Shown here: in pieces, positions 30,995-40,307 of the stretch
Layout of the letters: each line of letters begins with the position of its first letter
Numbering within the stretch: the stretch's first letter is position 1
Made by a program: the position numbers and the translations under genes
Source of the DNA: Gammaproteobacteria bacterium
GTDB lineage: Bacteria > Pseudomonadota > Gammaproteobacteria > Competibacterales > Competibacteraceae
Direction of reading: 5' to 3'
Length of the DNA stretch: 53,566 nt
Assembly: GCA_024235035.1 (NCBI GenBank)
Contig: JACKNE010000020.1
Location: 1 to 53,566, forward strand
Notes under the pieces: model-generated
Told to the model about the DNA's origin: nothing
The model's database searches: none
What the model saw: only the letters and a program-made list of their open reading frames with translations

Positions 30995-33295
30995 TCACTT
31001 CTGTCGCAGGTAGGGGATATAGCGCTTATCGCTTTTTTGAATATGTCGAGTCATCCAGTTCTTGAGGAGTTTCATGAATTCCAGTTGAGATAATGTTCCT
31101 TTCTGGAATTGACCTTGCATATCCTTCACTTCCTGCAACATGGCGGTGTGTTCCTCTTGATGCTCGGCGAGCTGCGGATAGTGGCCAGTCCGCATCCGCT
31201 CTTCCTCATAACGGAAGTGTTCCAGAGCATGCGCAACTAGTTTTCCCAGCAGATCGCCGATCACACTCTGCGACTTCCGAGCCACCATGGCTTCGTGGAA
31301 GCTGTTGATGATGCCGACGAGTCTTTGATGTTGCCGATCAATCTCGGGATCATTGACGCTGAGTGCATCGGTCCATTCGATAAGCATCTTCACCTTGGCG
31401 TCACCGCTGCGGTGGTCCGTCACGACCATCGGCGCCTCTCCCAATTTGAAAAATGCAATGACTTCCAAGAGCTCTCGCGCTTGGTCGCTCATGGATTGGC
31501 TAGCCGCCGCTGTTTCTTCCACCAAAGCGGCATTTTGCTGAGTGACTTGATCCATTTGCACGATGGCTTTGTTGACCTGTTCGATGCCACTGGCTTGCTC
31601 GCGGGCGGCGGCGGCCATCTCGCCAACGATACCACTGACCTTCTTGATCGCAGTCACGATCTCCTTCAGGGTCTCACCGGACCGCTCGACCAATTGGCTG
31701 CCGTCTTCCACCTTGGTCACGCTGTCGGTGATCAGCGCCTTGATCTCCTTAGCCGCATCGGCGCTGCGCTGGGCGAGCTTGCGCACCTCGCCAGCCACGA
31801 CGGCAAAACCTCGTCCCTGTTCTCCAGCCCGTGCCGCTTCTACAGCAGCATTCAGTGCCAGCAAGTTGGTTTGGAAAGCGATTTCGTCGATGACGCCGAT
31901 GATGTCGGCAATCTTCCGACTGCTCTGATAGATGGCGTTCATGGCCGAGACCGCCTCATCGACCACTTGCCCGCCCTGCTCGGCCTGGTCGCGGGCGGCG
32001 ATCGCCAACTGGTTAGCTTGCCCCGCGTTCTCGGCGCTGTTCTTGACCGTGCTGGTCAGTTCTTCCATCGAGGCAGCGGTTTCTTGCAATGCAGAGGCCT
32101 GTTCTTCGGTGCGCTGTGACAGATCAGCGCTGCCCTGGGCAATCTGCCCAGCGGCGGAGCTGACCTGGTCGGTCGCTGCGGTCACTTGGCTGACCATTTC
32201 TCGCAGCTGTACAGCCATATCGCGCATGGCGGCGTAAATACCAGTCTCCTTTCCGGTATTGGCAAATTGAGCGGTCAGATCGCCGTGGGCGATCTGTGCG
32301 GTCAGCGCCGCCATTTCAGCCGGCTCGCCGCCAATCGGTCGGCGGATGACCCGCACCAGCAACCAGGCCAGGAGGATTCCCGCTAGCACGGCCCCGACCG
32401 ATAGCCAAGTCACGATCGCTACCGACAGTTCGCTTTGGTGTTGCACCTGCGGACCCAGTTCATCCTGATTTTTGCGGTAGGAATCGATCAATGCTTCCGT
32501 GTTGTTGGCGATCTCTGGCCCGAGCTTGTCTAACCCGTCTTCCACCCATCCATCGATCTGAACGGTCACGTCATGGATTGTCTGGGCTAGGGTCAGATAT
32601 TCCTGATGAGATTTTTCGAAGCGCTCCCGCAAGGCTTGTATGTCCAAGTCCCCCGCCTTCTCCCATAAAGCATCGGCTGCCTGGCGGGTCTTGACCTTGA
32701 GTTCATTCATCGAGCGGTCGTAATCCTCCGCTGTATGCGTATCGAGATACTTGACCATGTACAGCCGACCCAACAGCACCTGCTCCTGTAATTCACCCGC
32801 TAGAACCGCTACGCTCTTGACAGACAACTCTCTGAGTTCAGACACGGTTTTTCGCATGACAACACCGATCTCGTTCATCTGTGCAACCGTTTCTCGGCGT
32901 TGCTGACTTTTCAGCACTACTTGCTTAAAGGTTTCTTCGTACTGCGCAGTTTGCTTATCGATGAAATCAAGCAACCGGATTCGCTCCGGATCGCGAATTT
33001 CCCCTTTCAAGCGGTTGACTTCCGATCGCATCTGATCGACATGCGTCTGAAAATGCTGCACCGCTTGAGCGCTTTCTTTGGCGACGAAATCCTTGACCGA
33101 CAACCGCACGTTCAGCATGTAATCCTGAAACCGGCCAACCTCCTTGGTCATGCGCGCAATCCGGCGGTATTCGGTAAAACCTTCGAATGCACCGGTCAGT
33201 CCCCAATGGGCGGTTCCCGCCACGACGACTAACAGAACGATCATGACTATGAAACTGAAATTGAGCTGCGTACTGAGCTTCAAACTCTTGAACAT
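30995..33295 (-). CDS. Chemoreceptor fused to a C-terminal bacteriohemerythrin domain
   Basis: A 766-residue methyl-accepting protein: membrane helix at about 15-35, a long helical periplasmic sensor (about 36-300), second membrane helix, HAMP, the signalling hairpin (IDEIAFQTNLLALNAAVEAA), and from about residue 640 a hemerythrin domain with the di-iron ligands in EIDRQHQRLVGI, HALEHFRYEEERM, HQEEHTAML and HIQKSDKRY. Hemerythrin binds O2 or NO at a non-haem di-iron site, so the protein probably couples oxygen (or redox) sensing inside the cell to a periplasmic signal. Similar architecture is known from DcrH of Desulfovibrio. Lacks the pentapeptide of its neighbour. Confidence 0.92.
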   Translation of the reverse strand: MFKSLKLSTQLNFSFIVMIVLLVVVAGTAHWGLTGAFEGFTEYRRIARMTKEVGRFQDYMLNVRLSVKDFVAKESAQAVQHFQTHVDQMRSEVNRLKGEIRDPERIRLLDFIDKQTAQYEETFKQVVLKSQQRRETVAQMNEIGVVMRKTVSELRELSVKSVAVLAGELQEQVLLGRLYMVKYLDTHTAEDYDRSMNELKVKTRQAADALWEKAGDLDIQALRERFEKSHQEYLTLAQTIHDVTVQIDGWVEDGLDKLGPEIANNTEALIDSYRKNQDELGPQVQHQSELSVAIVTWLSVGAVLAGILLAWLLVRVIRRPIGGEPAEMAALTAQIAHGDLTAQFANTGKETGIYAAMRDMAVQLREMVSQVTAATDQVSSAAGQIAQGSADLSQRTEEQASALQETAASMEELTSTVKNSAENAGQANQLAIAARDQAEQGGQVVDEAVSAMNAIYQSSRKIADIIGVIDEIAFQTNLLALNAAVEAARAGEQGRGFAVVAGEVRKLAQRSADAAKEIKALITDSVTKVEDGSQLVERSGETLKEIVTAIKKVSGIVGEMAAAAREQASGIEQVNKAIVQMDQVTQQNAALVEETAAASQSMSDQARELLEVIAFFKLGEAPMVVTDHRSGDAKVKMLIEWTDALSVNDPEIDRQHQRLVGIINSFHEAMVARKSQSVIGDLLGKLVAHALEHFRYEEERMRTGHYPQLAEHQEEHTAMLQEVKDMQGQFQKGTLSQLEFMKLLKNWMTRHIQKSDKRYIPYLRQK

Positions 33296-33354
33296 GTTTG
33301 CAATTCCTTTAGAAAGACAGATCTTTTAGTAAAATTTGGAGCAGGGATTCATGC

Positions 33355-33771
33355 TCATTGCCTTGGAGCAGTGTGTCTCAGCTGATGCTGGCGCAGCCAA
33401 TCGGCCAAGTTATCATCGAACCGATCCGTTCTGATCATGGCCACACCCTCGTATGACAGGAGTTCTGGTTGGGGCGCCTCTGCAGTGATCGCCACCACGA
33501 ATGGTGATGGGCAGATTTTTTGCTGACACAGGTAGGCTAACACCCGAAGCAGTTTCGATGCTGTCAAGCTCCATCGCATCACAACTACATCTGGTTGGAC
33601 CATCAAGATTTGACGTAAACCTTCATTGTAATCAATGGCATCACCGATCACCTCGAAACCGGGTAGAGCAGCTAGTTTCGCCGATTCCAGCACTGGCGCA
33701 CACTGCTGCACAGCAACAGTCAGCAGCCGAAGACGTTGATGGGGGCTAGGGACAGTGAGTTCGTTTGCCAA
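33355..33771 (-). CDS. Pseudo-receiver domain protein without phospho-acceptor
   Basis: A 138-residue protein with the alternating strand-helix layout of a response-regulator receiver: RLRLLTVAVQQCAPVLES, then FEVIGDAIDYNEGLRQILMVQPDVVVMRWSL, then a FVVAITAEAP strand. The phosphorylated Asp expected at the end of PDVVVM is Arg66, and the acidic pair of strand 1 is absent, so it cannot be phosphorylated in the normal way. It lies between a chemoreceptor and a two-component pair on the same strand. Possible role: phosphorylation-independent adaptor; family unknown. The 199-bp gap downstream of the response-regulator gene (33772-33970) contains no other gene. Confidence 0.65.
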   Translation of the reverse strand: MANELTVPSPHQRLRLLTVAVQQCAPVLESAKLAALPGFEVIGDAIDYNEGLRQILMVQPDVVVMRWSLTASKLLRVLAYLCQQKICPSPFVVAITAEAPQPELLSYEGVAMIRTDRFDDNLADWLRQHQLRHTAPRQ

Positions 33772-33970
33772 TTAAATCGTCTCCCTTCGGATAATTGACA
33801 ATACCTTTCTACACACCATAGTTCATATCCAGAACACTTGGTATCTTCTTAAGGGATAAATACTGATCTTTAGTATGGCTAAGGGTGGTTGGATAGGGGG
33901 AAGCGAGCTGCCTCTACCGGGATAAGATGGCTGTCAAGAACGGAGGGATAAATATAAAAAACTATATATA

Positions 33971-34639
33971 TCAGCAGGATGGATCGATCAAACCACTACG
34001 AATAGCGAAGCGGGTAAGACCCGCTACATCGTGAATATTAAGCCGTTCCATCAGTTGAGCGCGATGGGTTTCAACAGTTCGGGCACTGACGCATAAGCGT
34101 GAAGCGATCTCGCGGGTTGTGCAACCTTCGGCGATCAGTTGTAGGATTTCGCGTTGGCGAAGCGTGAGCACGCTGGAACCAGACCCAGACTGGGTTGCCG
34201 TTTCCTTACGGACGAGCCGCAGATAGTCGTCGAGTAGATGATGCGATACCGTTGGACTAATCCAGCGCTCACCATTCCGGGCGGCGCGCAGTGCACGCTC
34301 CAGTTCATCGACAGCGGCATTCTTGATCACATAGCCGACCGCACCCACTCGCAATGCTTCCAGGACGTAGTTTTCCGTGGTGTGCATGGATAGGATAACG
34401 ATCTGGATATGAGATGCCATCTTGGTAATCAATGCCGCGGCGTCCAAGCCATTCAAACCGGGCATGGTGATGTCGAGCAAGACGATATCTGGCTCTAGTT
34501 CTCGCACCAACCGCACTGCTTCTCGCCCATCGTTAGCCTCGGCGATGACCTTGAACCCTACGAATCCATCGACTAATTGGTGTAACCCCGCCCGCATTAA
34601 GGCATGGTCATCGGCTAATAACACTGTGGTTTCACTCAT
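33971..34639 (-). CDS. NarL/FixJ-family response regulator
   Basis: A 222-residue regulator: receiver domain with acidic pair Asp10-Asp11 and phospho-acceptor Asp56 (PDIVLLDITMPG), conserved Lys near 106 (VIKNAAVDE), and a C-terminal LuxR-type helix-turn-helix (LTLRQREILQLIAEGCTTREIASRLCVSARTVETHRAQLMERL). Its start overlaps the stop of the histidine kinase gene by 8 bp, so the two are a coupled pair. Target genes are unknown; the divergent iorAB-liv operon is one candidate. Confidence 0.93.
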   Translation of the reverse strand: MSETTVLLADDHALMRAGLHQLVDGFVGFKVIAEANDGREAVRLVRELEPDIVLLDITMPGLNGLDAAALITKMASHIQIVILSMHTTENYVLEALRVGAVGYVIKNAAVDELERALRAARNGERWISPTVSHHLLDDYLRLVRKETATQSGSGSSVLTLRQREILQLIAEGCTTREIASRLCVSARTVETHRAQLMERLNIHDVAGLTRFAIRSGLIDPSC

Positions 34640-36254
34640 GACCTAACTCTTGGTAAGGAATGATTGCGTCGATACGCACCCCAGCGCCTAATTGGCTGGT
34701 AAGTTTGAATTGACCATTGAGCAGTTCGGTGCGCTCGCGCATGCTGATCAACCCTAGGCCCGATTTTAGCTTAGCCGAAATAGCGTTTGAGTCGAAGCCA
34801 AGACCGTCATCCTGAATGATCAGAGAGAGTGTCTCGTGATCGGCTGTGACAACGATATCGATCTGGTGTGCTTCGCCGTGCCGGATCGCGTTGTTGACGG
34901 CTTCTTGCACGATACGAAACACCGCCGTCTCCAATTTTGGAGACAGCAGTGGAATCTGGCTTTGCACCTCGATCACGCAACCCGTCCGCTCGCTTTGGTT
35001 GCGAGCGTACCAATGCAACGCCTCAGCCAGTCCTAGATCGTCCAAAATCGCGGGACGTAGCTGACGAGCGATGTTTTGGATATGTTCACAGGTATACTCG
35101 GTGATCTGAATACAATCCCCGAGGCGATTCTGGTGCATCGAGTCTTGTAAGTCACGTTTCAGCATCGCCAGATTAAGTTTGAGCGCTCCAAGCTGTTGAC
35201 CGAAATCATCGTGTAGCTCGCGCGCCAGGGCGCGGCGCTCTTCTTCCTGCACGGATAGCAGCTTCCGCGAAAGCCGCTGTAGACGCTCGGTATTTTCGGC
35301 CAGACGCAAATCCATTTCTCGCTGCATAGTGATATCGGTAATGATCGCAATGAAGCCGTTTAACTGGCCATACTCGTCATGGCGGTAATTCCAGTCGACC
35401 CGGATGTCGACCAGGGCGCCATCGGCGCGACGATTCTTGGCGTAGTAAGTCTTGGGAGGTGGCTGCTTATGCACCAGATGATGAAGATAATCCTGCAACC
35501 GCTGGCGTTCGGTGTCATCCGCTAGAAAATCCCAGATGAACCGTCCGACCACATGGCCCTCCCATAATCCATGAAGACGCCCCAATGCCGGGTTAGCAAA
35601 AGTAATGCGACCTTCACAGTCATTTTCTTGCACGCCATAAGGTAACAATTTCAGCAGGGTGCGATAACCCTTTTCGCTCTCGCGCAACTGAGTCTCAACT
35701 TGCTTCGATTGAGTGATATTCGTTACTGAAATATAGCATTTCCGGTCCGCCCTGACCTTTTTACAGATGCATTCAAGACGCACATGGCAAGGTGACTCAT
35801 TGTCAACGGCGAGGGTAATCTCGCAACTCTGCTTGGCCACACCCGCCAAAGTTTGCTCTAGGAAGAGATTGAAGGTGGGCTGGGTCTCCATTGAAACAAA
35901 GCATCTAAATTGTTCCCCAATCAAGCAGGATCGCTCCTGGCCGAACAATGCAGCGCCAGTGAGGTTTAATTCCTGGATGATGCCTTCGTCCGTCAGCGTG
36001 AAATAACCGATTGAGGAACAATCGTAGAAGTCAGCATGGTTTTCCAGTGTACGCTCAAGCTTGGCGCGTACCTCTCGCAGTTCCTCATTCTGCATTTCCA
36101 ACTCGATTTGATGAATTTGCAGCTCATGGATTAGTCGCTGGCTCTCTATCCGAGTGAGATGTGGACTAAGAGAGGACGATGGCTTCCGGATACCTACTTC
36201 TGCACAGCGACACAGGGTGGGTGGCATCTGAAAGGTAACTTTGCGCTTTTTCAT
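34632..36254 (-). CDS. PAS-domain sensor histidine kinase (HisKA_3 type)
   Basis: A 540-residue, probably cytoplasmic kinase. Order: an N-terminal helical region (LIHELQIHQIELEMQNEELRE), PAS-like domain 1 (DFYDCSSIGYFTLTDEG ... with ECICKKVRADRKCY), PAS domain 2 (LKLLPYGVQENDCEGRITFANPALGRLHG ... with a C-terminal PAC motif), the dimerisation/phosphorylation helix RALARELHDDFGQQLGAL, and an HATPase_c domain (EAVNNAIRHGEAHQI; DDGLGFD; GLGLISMRER). Several cysteines in the PAS regions could be redox- or metal-sensitive. ATG 36254 has GGAAAG upstream; an in-frame ATG 63 bp earlier is less likely. Confidence 0.9.
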   Translation of the reverse strand: MKKRKVTFQMPPTLCRCAEVGIRKPSSSLSPHLTRIESQRLIHELQIHQIELEMQNEELREVRAKLERTLENHADFYDCSSIGYFTLTDEGIIQELNLTGAALFGQERSCLIGEQFRCFVSMETQPTFNLFLEQTLAGVAKQSCEITLAVDNESPCHVRLECICKKVRADRKCYISVTNITQSKQVETQLRESEKGYRTLLKLLPYGVQENDCEGRITFANPALGRLHGLWEGHVVGRFIWDFLADDTERQRLQDYLHHLVHKQPPPKTYYAKNRRADGALVDIRVDWNYRHDEYGQLNGFIAIITDITMQREMDLRLAENTERLQRLSRKLLSVQEEERRALARELHDDFGQQLGALKLNLAMLKRDLQDSMHQNRLGDCIQITEYTCEHIQNIARQLRPAILDDLGLAEALHWYARNQSERTGCVIEVQSQIPLLSPKLETAVFRIVQEAVNNAIRHGEAHQIDIVVTADHETLSLIIQDDGLGFDSNAISAKLKSGLGLISMRERTELLNGQFKLTSQLGAGVRIDAIIPYQELGHE

Positions 36255-36457
36255 AGTGCTTTCCGATACATCCGATGTAGCTGCTATCAGCATCAATATA
36301 GTTAAACACCCTGTCACAAAACAACCGGTTATCCTATGAAATTTTCAAAATCAATGAGGATAAATAAGGATACGGAGTCCACGGCAATACCCAAAAAAAT
36401 ATCACAATTAAGATAATAACGATTGCTCATCCCCAACTAGCTAGCGACCTTCTGACT

Positions 36458-36497
36458 ACCGATCAGTGCATAAAGTCGCTGGAATCAATTGATCGGT
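36458..36497. promoter_or_regulatory. Inverted repeat in the 396-bp divergent promoter region
   Basis: ACCGATCA (36458-36465) and TGATCGGT (36490-36497) form an 8-bp inverted repeat with a 24-bp spacer in the gene-free region 36255-36650 between the histidine kinase and iorA. It could bind a dimeric regulator across about three helical turns. I found no sigma-54 element and no certain -35/-10 pair in this region. Confidence 0.35.
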
Positions 36498-36650
36498 GCT
36501 AAGCAGTGTCAGGATACGAGCATAGAAATCCCTAGTCTTTTCCTATCCTGTTCGACTGAATCTGGCTAAAATTCGACAGTTTGCCAAACTAGAAAGGCGC
36601 AAAGCCTACTTTTATCTCCACCCGTCCCTATTAGCGAGGTCCGCCTCATC

Positions 36651-38516
36651 ATGAATGCCATGGTGCATGCCAAGGCTGAAAGCCGTCATCTCCTGTCCGG
36701 CAACGAAGCCGTGGCCCGTGCCGCCTGGGAAGCTGGCGTCCGGGTCGCCGCCGCTTATCCGGGCACTCCTGCAACCGAGATTCTGGAGAGCATCGCCTTC
36801 TATCCCGATATTTATTCGGAATGGTCGGTTAATGAAAAAGTGGCTGTAGAAGTCGCTATTGGCGCCTCTCTAGCTGGATCGCGCGCCTTGGCTGCCATGA
36901 AACATGTTGGCATGAACGTCGCCTCGGATGCTTTCATGACCCAATCCCTAGCTGGTGTCGTTGGCGGCTTGGTCATGGTCGTTGCGGACGATGTCGGACT
37001 CTCTTCTTCGCAGAATGAGCAAGATTCCCGCTACTGGGGTCGTTTTGGCCACATGCCGATCCTGGAGCCGGCGGATTCTCAGGAAGCCTATGATATGGTC
37101 AAGCAGGCTTTTGTACTCTCAGAAGAACATGAAACACCGGTGATCGTGCGTATGACCACCCGTGTCTGTCACGTCAAGGCGATGGTCACCTTTGGCGGTG
37201 AGCGCATTGAGCATCGCGCTTTGGGTTTCCAGAAAAATTCCCAGCGCTGGGTGATGACCCCGGCCAACGCCAAACCGCGCTTACCGCTCATGCATGAGCG
37301 TGATCGAGTCCTGCGTGCAACGTCCGAAGCCAGCGATTTTAACGCAATAGTCAAGGGGAGCGATCGACGCATCGGCTTTGTCACCTCTGGCCCAGCGTTT
37401 ATGCATGTCCGTGAAACGTTCCCCAACGCGCCGGTTTTCAAACTTGGCTTCAGTCACCCAGCGCCGCTGGAACGGATTCGCGCCTTCGCCGGCGAGGTGG
37501 ATACCTTGATCGTCGTCGAGGAAACTGAGCCTTTGCTGGAGATCGAACTTCGCGCTGTTGGTCTCGATGTGCGAGGCAAGGATATCCTGCCCCGCTTCGG
37601 CGAACTAGCGCCCAATGTCCTGCGACCGGCGCTCAAGCCTTTGCTCGGCGAACCCTATGAGGTCGCGACTCGTCACCAAATCGAGGTTTTTCCCCGACCA
37701 CCCACCATGTGCGCCTCCTGCCCGCATCTCGGTCCCTACTTCGCCCTCTCTCATGTTCGTAACCTCAATATCATCGGCGACATTGGCTGCTACACCCTCG
37801 GCGCCGGTCATCCCTGGAATGCGCTGGATACCTGCACCTGCATGGGGGCCTCGCTGAGCATGGCCCACGGCATGGACAAGGGTCGTGGCGAATCGGATGA
37901 GCAGAAACACATCGTCGCCGTGATCGGCGATTCGACTTTCCTGCACATGGGAATGCAAGGGTTGCTGAACATGATCTACAACCGGGGCAACGTCACGGTG
38001 CTACTTCTGGATAATCGTTCGGTCGGCATGACAGGCGGCCAGGAGAATCCCGGTACCGGCCAGGATCTGCATGGTCTACCGGCTCCGCGAGTGGATTTCG
38101 CCAAGCTGGCTGAAGCGCTCGGCATCCGTCCCGAACGTATCCGCATGGTCGATCCTTATGAACTGCCGACCATGGTCAAGCTGGTGCGCGAGGAGATCAA
38201 AATGGCAGAGCCATCGATCATCATCACTAACCGCCCCTGCTCGCTCACCGAGCGTTTCGAGCGCTTCAAGCCCTACACGGTCCTAGACGACAAATGCACC
38301 GGTTGCGGTAACTGCATCGACCTGGGTTGCCCTGCCATCTCGGTCGCCCGTCGTCAGACAGCGATCGCCAAGAGCGGCAAAACCAAAGCTTTGGTCTTCG
38401 CCCGCATTGATGCCAATGCTTGCACCGGTTGCCATATGTGCGTCGAAACCTGTGCTCCTGAGGCCATTGTCCAGCCTCTACCGGCTCCCACTATCCGGAT
38501 TCAGCCTCATGGCTGA
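36651..38516 (+). CDS. iorA: Indolepyruvate ferredoxin oxidoreductase, alpha subunit
   Basis: A 621-residue thiamine-diphosphate enzyme that oxidatively decarboxylates aryl pyruvates (indolepyruvate, phenylpyruvate) to aryl-acetyl-CoA, reducing ferredoxin. Seen: N-terminal pyrimidine-binding domain (GNEAVARAAWEAGVRVAAAYPGTP...), CASCPHLGPYF, the ThDP motif GDIGCYTLGAGHPWNALDTCTCMGASLSMAHGMDKG, VIGDSTFLHMGMQGLLNMIYN, and two C-terminal 4Fe-4S motifs CTGCGNCIDLGCP and CTGCHMCVETC. It overlaps iorB by 8 bp. First gene of a long plus-strand operon. Confidence 0.94.
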   Translation: MNAMVHAKAESRHLLSGNEAVARAAWEAGVRVAAAYPGTPATEILESIAFYPDIYSEWSVNEKVAVEVAIGASLAGSRALAAMKHVGMNVASDAFMTQSLAGVVGGLVMVVADDVGLSSSQNEQDSRYWGRFGHMPILEPADSQEAYDMVKQAFVLSEEHETPVIVRMTTRVCHVKAMVTFGGERIEHRALGFQKNSQRWVMTPANAKPRLPLMHERDRVLRATSEASDFNAIVKGSDRRIGFVTSGPAFMHVRETFPNAPVFKLGFSHPAPLERIRAFAGEVDTLIVVEETEPLLEIELRAVGLDVRGKDILPRFGELAPNVLRPALKPLLGEPYEVATRHQIEVFPRPPTMCASCPHLGPYFALSHVRNLNIIGDIGCYTLGAGHPWNALDTCTCMGASLSMAHGMDKGRGESDEQKHIVAVIGDSTFLHMGMQGLLNMIYNRGNVTVLLLDNRSVGMTGGQENPGTGQDLHGLPAPRVDFAKLAEALGIRPERIRMVDPYELPTMVKLVREEIKMAEPSIIITNRPCSLTERFERFKPYTVLDDKCTGCGNCIDLGCPAISVARRQTAIAKSGKTKALVFARIDANACTGCHMCVETCAPEAIVQPLPAPTIRIQPHG

Positions 38517-39108
38517 CGGTATCACGAACATCCTCGTCGTGGGTATCGGTGGCCAAGGCGTGATGACCGCTGCCGAAATGCTGGCCCGCACCGCCCTGAG
38601 CCAGGGCTACGACGTCAAGAAGACCGAGGTGGCCGGCATGGCTCAGCGTGGTGGCGTGGTTTCTTCGCATGTGCGCTTTGGCCCCAAGGTCTACTCGCCG
38701 CAGATCGACCCCGGCGCAGCGGATCTGCTGATTGGTTTCGAAGCTGCTGAAGCACTGCGCTGGCAACCCTACTTACGCATGACAGGTGTTGCGATGGTCA
38801 ACACTCTGCGTCTGGTTCCACCAGTCGTTTCAGCCGGCCTGTACGATTATCCTGCTGATCCGATCACTGGTCTGGCGGCGACCGGCATCGAAGTCCATGC
38901 CTTCGACGCCGGCGCCATCGCCGATGAGCTGGGTAATTCCAAACTAGTGAATACCATCATGCTAGGCGCGATCAGCGATTATCTGCCCTTCCCCGCCGAA
39001 GCACTGAAAGCCTGTATTGTCGAAGGCTTCCGCGCCTACAAACCCAGATTGGCTGATATCAACGCCCAAGCTTTCGATGCCGGTCGGTCAGCAGGACATT
39101 CGCAATAA
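38509..39108 (+). CDS. iorB: Indolepyruvate ferredoxin oxidoreductase, beta subunit
   Basis: A 199-residue gamma/beta-type subunit: NILVVGIGGQGVMTAAEMLARTAL (CoA/nucleotide-binding start), KKTEVAGMAQRGGVVSSHVRFG, and TIMLGAISDYLPFPAEAL. The ATG at 38509 overlaps the iorA stop; a longer open frame to 38407 lies inside iorA and is not used. Together with IorA it yields aryl-acetyl-CoA from aryl pyruvate. Confidence 0.94.
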   Translation: MADGITNILVVGIGGQGVMTAAEMLARTALSQGYDVKKTEVAGMAQRGGVVSSHVRFGPKVYSPQIDPGAADLLIGFEAAEALRWQPYLRMTGVAMVNTLRLVPPVVSAGLYDYPADPITGLAATGIEVHAFDAGAIADELGNSKLVNTIMLGAISDYLPFPAEALKACIVEGFRAYKPRLADINAQAFDAGRSAGHSQ

Positions 39109-39155
39109 GCGTACATATAATTGGGGCATAACATAGGTACTGGAGGAGTTTAAGG

Positions 39156-40298
39156 ATGCGCAAATCCGGATTTCTGGCAAGCGTTCTCGCCGTGGCGCTA
39201 CTTATCGGCGTCAATTTGCTCAATGCCGCTGAGCCCATCAAAATCGGTACATTCCTCACGGTCACCGGACCAGCCTCATTCCTGGGAGATCCTGAGCTAA
39301 AAACCCTGCAAATGGCTGTTGAGGACATTAATGCCAAGGGCGGCCTGAACGGACGCCAAGTTGAATTGGTTCACTATGACACCGGTGGTAATGCCCGCGA
39401 AGCGTTAAATTTTGTCAAGCGATTGATTAGAAGAGATAACATCGATCTTATCGTTGGCGGCACTACTTCCGGTGATACCCTGGCGGCCATTCCCGAAGTA
39501 GAAAAGGCCGGTATTCCGCTGCTCTCTCTGGCCGGCGCGGTCGAAATCATCGAACCGGTTCGAAAATGGGTCTTCAAGGTCGCTCACACTGATCGCATGG
39601 CCGCTGCCAAGATCTTCGGAGATTTACGCAAGCGTAACCTCAGCAAGATCGCTCTGATCACCGGCGACGGTGGTTTCGACAAGTCCGGTCGCACACAAAT
39701 CCTCAAACTAGCATCCGAATACGGCACCACTCTGGTTGCCGACGAGTCCTACGGCAATAAGGACACTGATATGACCACCCAGTTGACCAAAATTCGCGCC
39801 ACCGACGCTCAAGCGATCATCAACTTTGGTTTTGGCCAAGCTCCAGCGATCGTTACCAAGAACATCAAGCAACTGGGTATCGATCTGCCGGTTTACCAGT
39901 CTCATGGAGTCGCCTCCCAGACCTTCATCGATTTGGCGGGTGATGCAGCGGAAGGAGTGCGTTTGCCGGCGGCGGCTCTGGTGGTTGCTGAGCAACTGCC
40001 CGATACCGATCCACAAAAACCTATCTTGCTAGCCTATAAGAAAGCTTACGAGACCAAATATGGGCCGGTTTCAACCTTCGGCGGTCACGCCTACGATGGA
40101 ATGATGATCGCCATCGAAGCCATCAAGCGGGCTGGCAGCGTGGACAAAGCCCAAGTCCGTGATGAAATTGAGAAAACCCAAGGCTTTATTGGTACTGCCG
40201 GCGTGTTCAACATGACTCCAGAAGACCACATGGGCTTGAACCTGGACGCCTTTAAAATGGTGGAGATTCACAACGGTGCTTGGAAGATTGTCGAATAG
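39156..40298 (+). CDS. livK: Branched-chain/aromatic amino acid ABC transporter, binding protein
   Basis: A 380-residue periplasmic binding protein of the Leu/Ile/Val family: signal peptide ending near LNAAEPIKIG, then GTFLTVTGPASFLGDPELKTLQMAVEDINAKGGLNGRQVELVHYDTGGN and TSGDTLAAIPEVEKAGIPLLSLAGA. ATG 39156 has GGAGG upstream. The iorAB and phenylacetate-CoA ligase neighbours suggest aromatic amino acids or aryl acids as ligands; binding specificity cannot be read from sequence. Confidence 0.9.
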   Translation: MRKSGFLASVLAVALLIGVNLLNAAEPIKIGTFLTVTGPASFLGDPELKTLQMAVEDINAKGGLNGRQVELVHYDTGGNAREALNFVKRLIRRDNIDLIVGGTTSGDTLAAIPEVEKAGIPLLSLAGAVEIIEPVRKWVFKVAHTDRMAAAKIFGDLRKRNLSKIALITGDGGFDKSGRTQILKLASEYGTTLVADESYGNKDTDMTTQLTKIRATDAQAIINFGFGQAPAIVTKNIKQLGIDLPVYQSHGVASQTFIDLAGDAAEGVRLPAAALVVAEQLPDTDPQKPILLAYKKAYETKYGPVSTFGGHAYDGMMIAIEAIKRAGSVDKAQVRDEIEKTQGFIGTAGVFNMTPEDHMGLNLDAFKMVEIHNGAWKIVE

Positions 40299-40307
40299 CC
40301 ACCGTCA

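Noticed and set aside
31295..32119. 274-codon plus-strand frame
   Set aside because: Antisense to the conserved signalling domain of the chemoreceptor; no family resemblance of its own.
29400..32200. Long similar DNA stretches in two adjacent genes as a mobile element
   Set aside because: The similarity is limited to the chemoreceptor signalling domain, which is highly conserved in all such proteins; tandem paralogy explains it.
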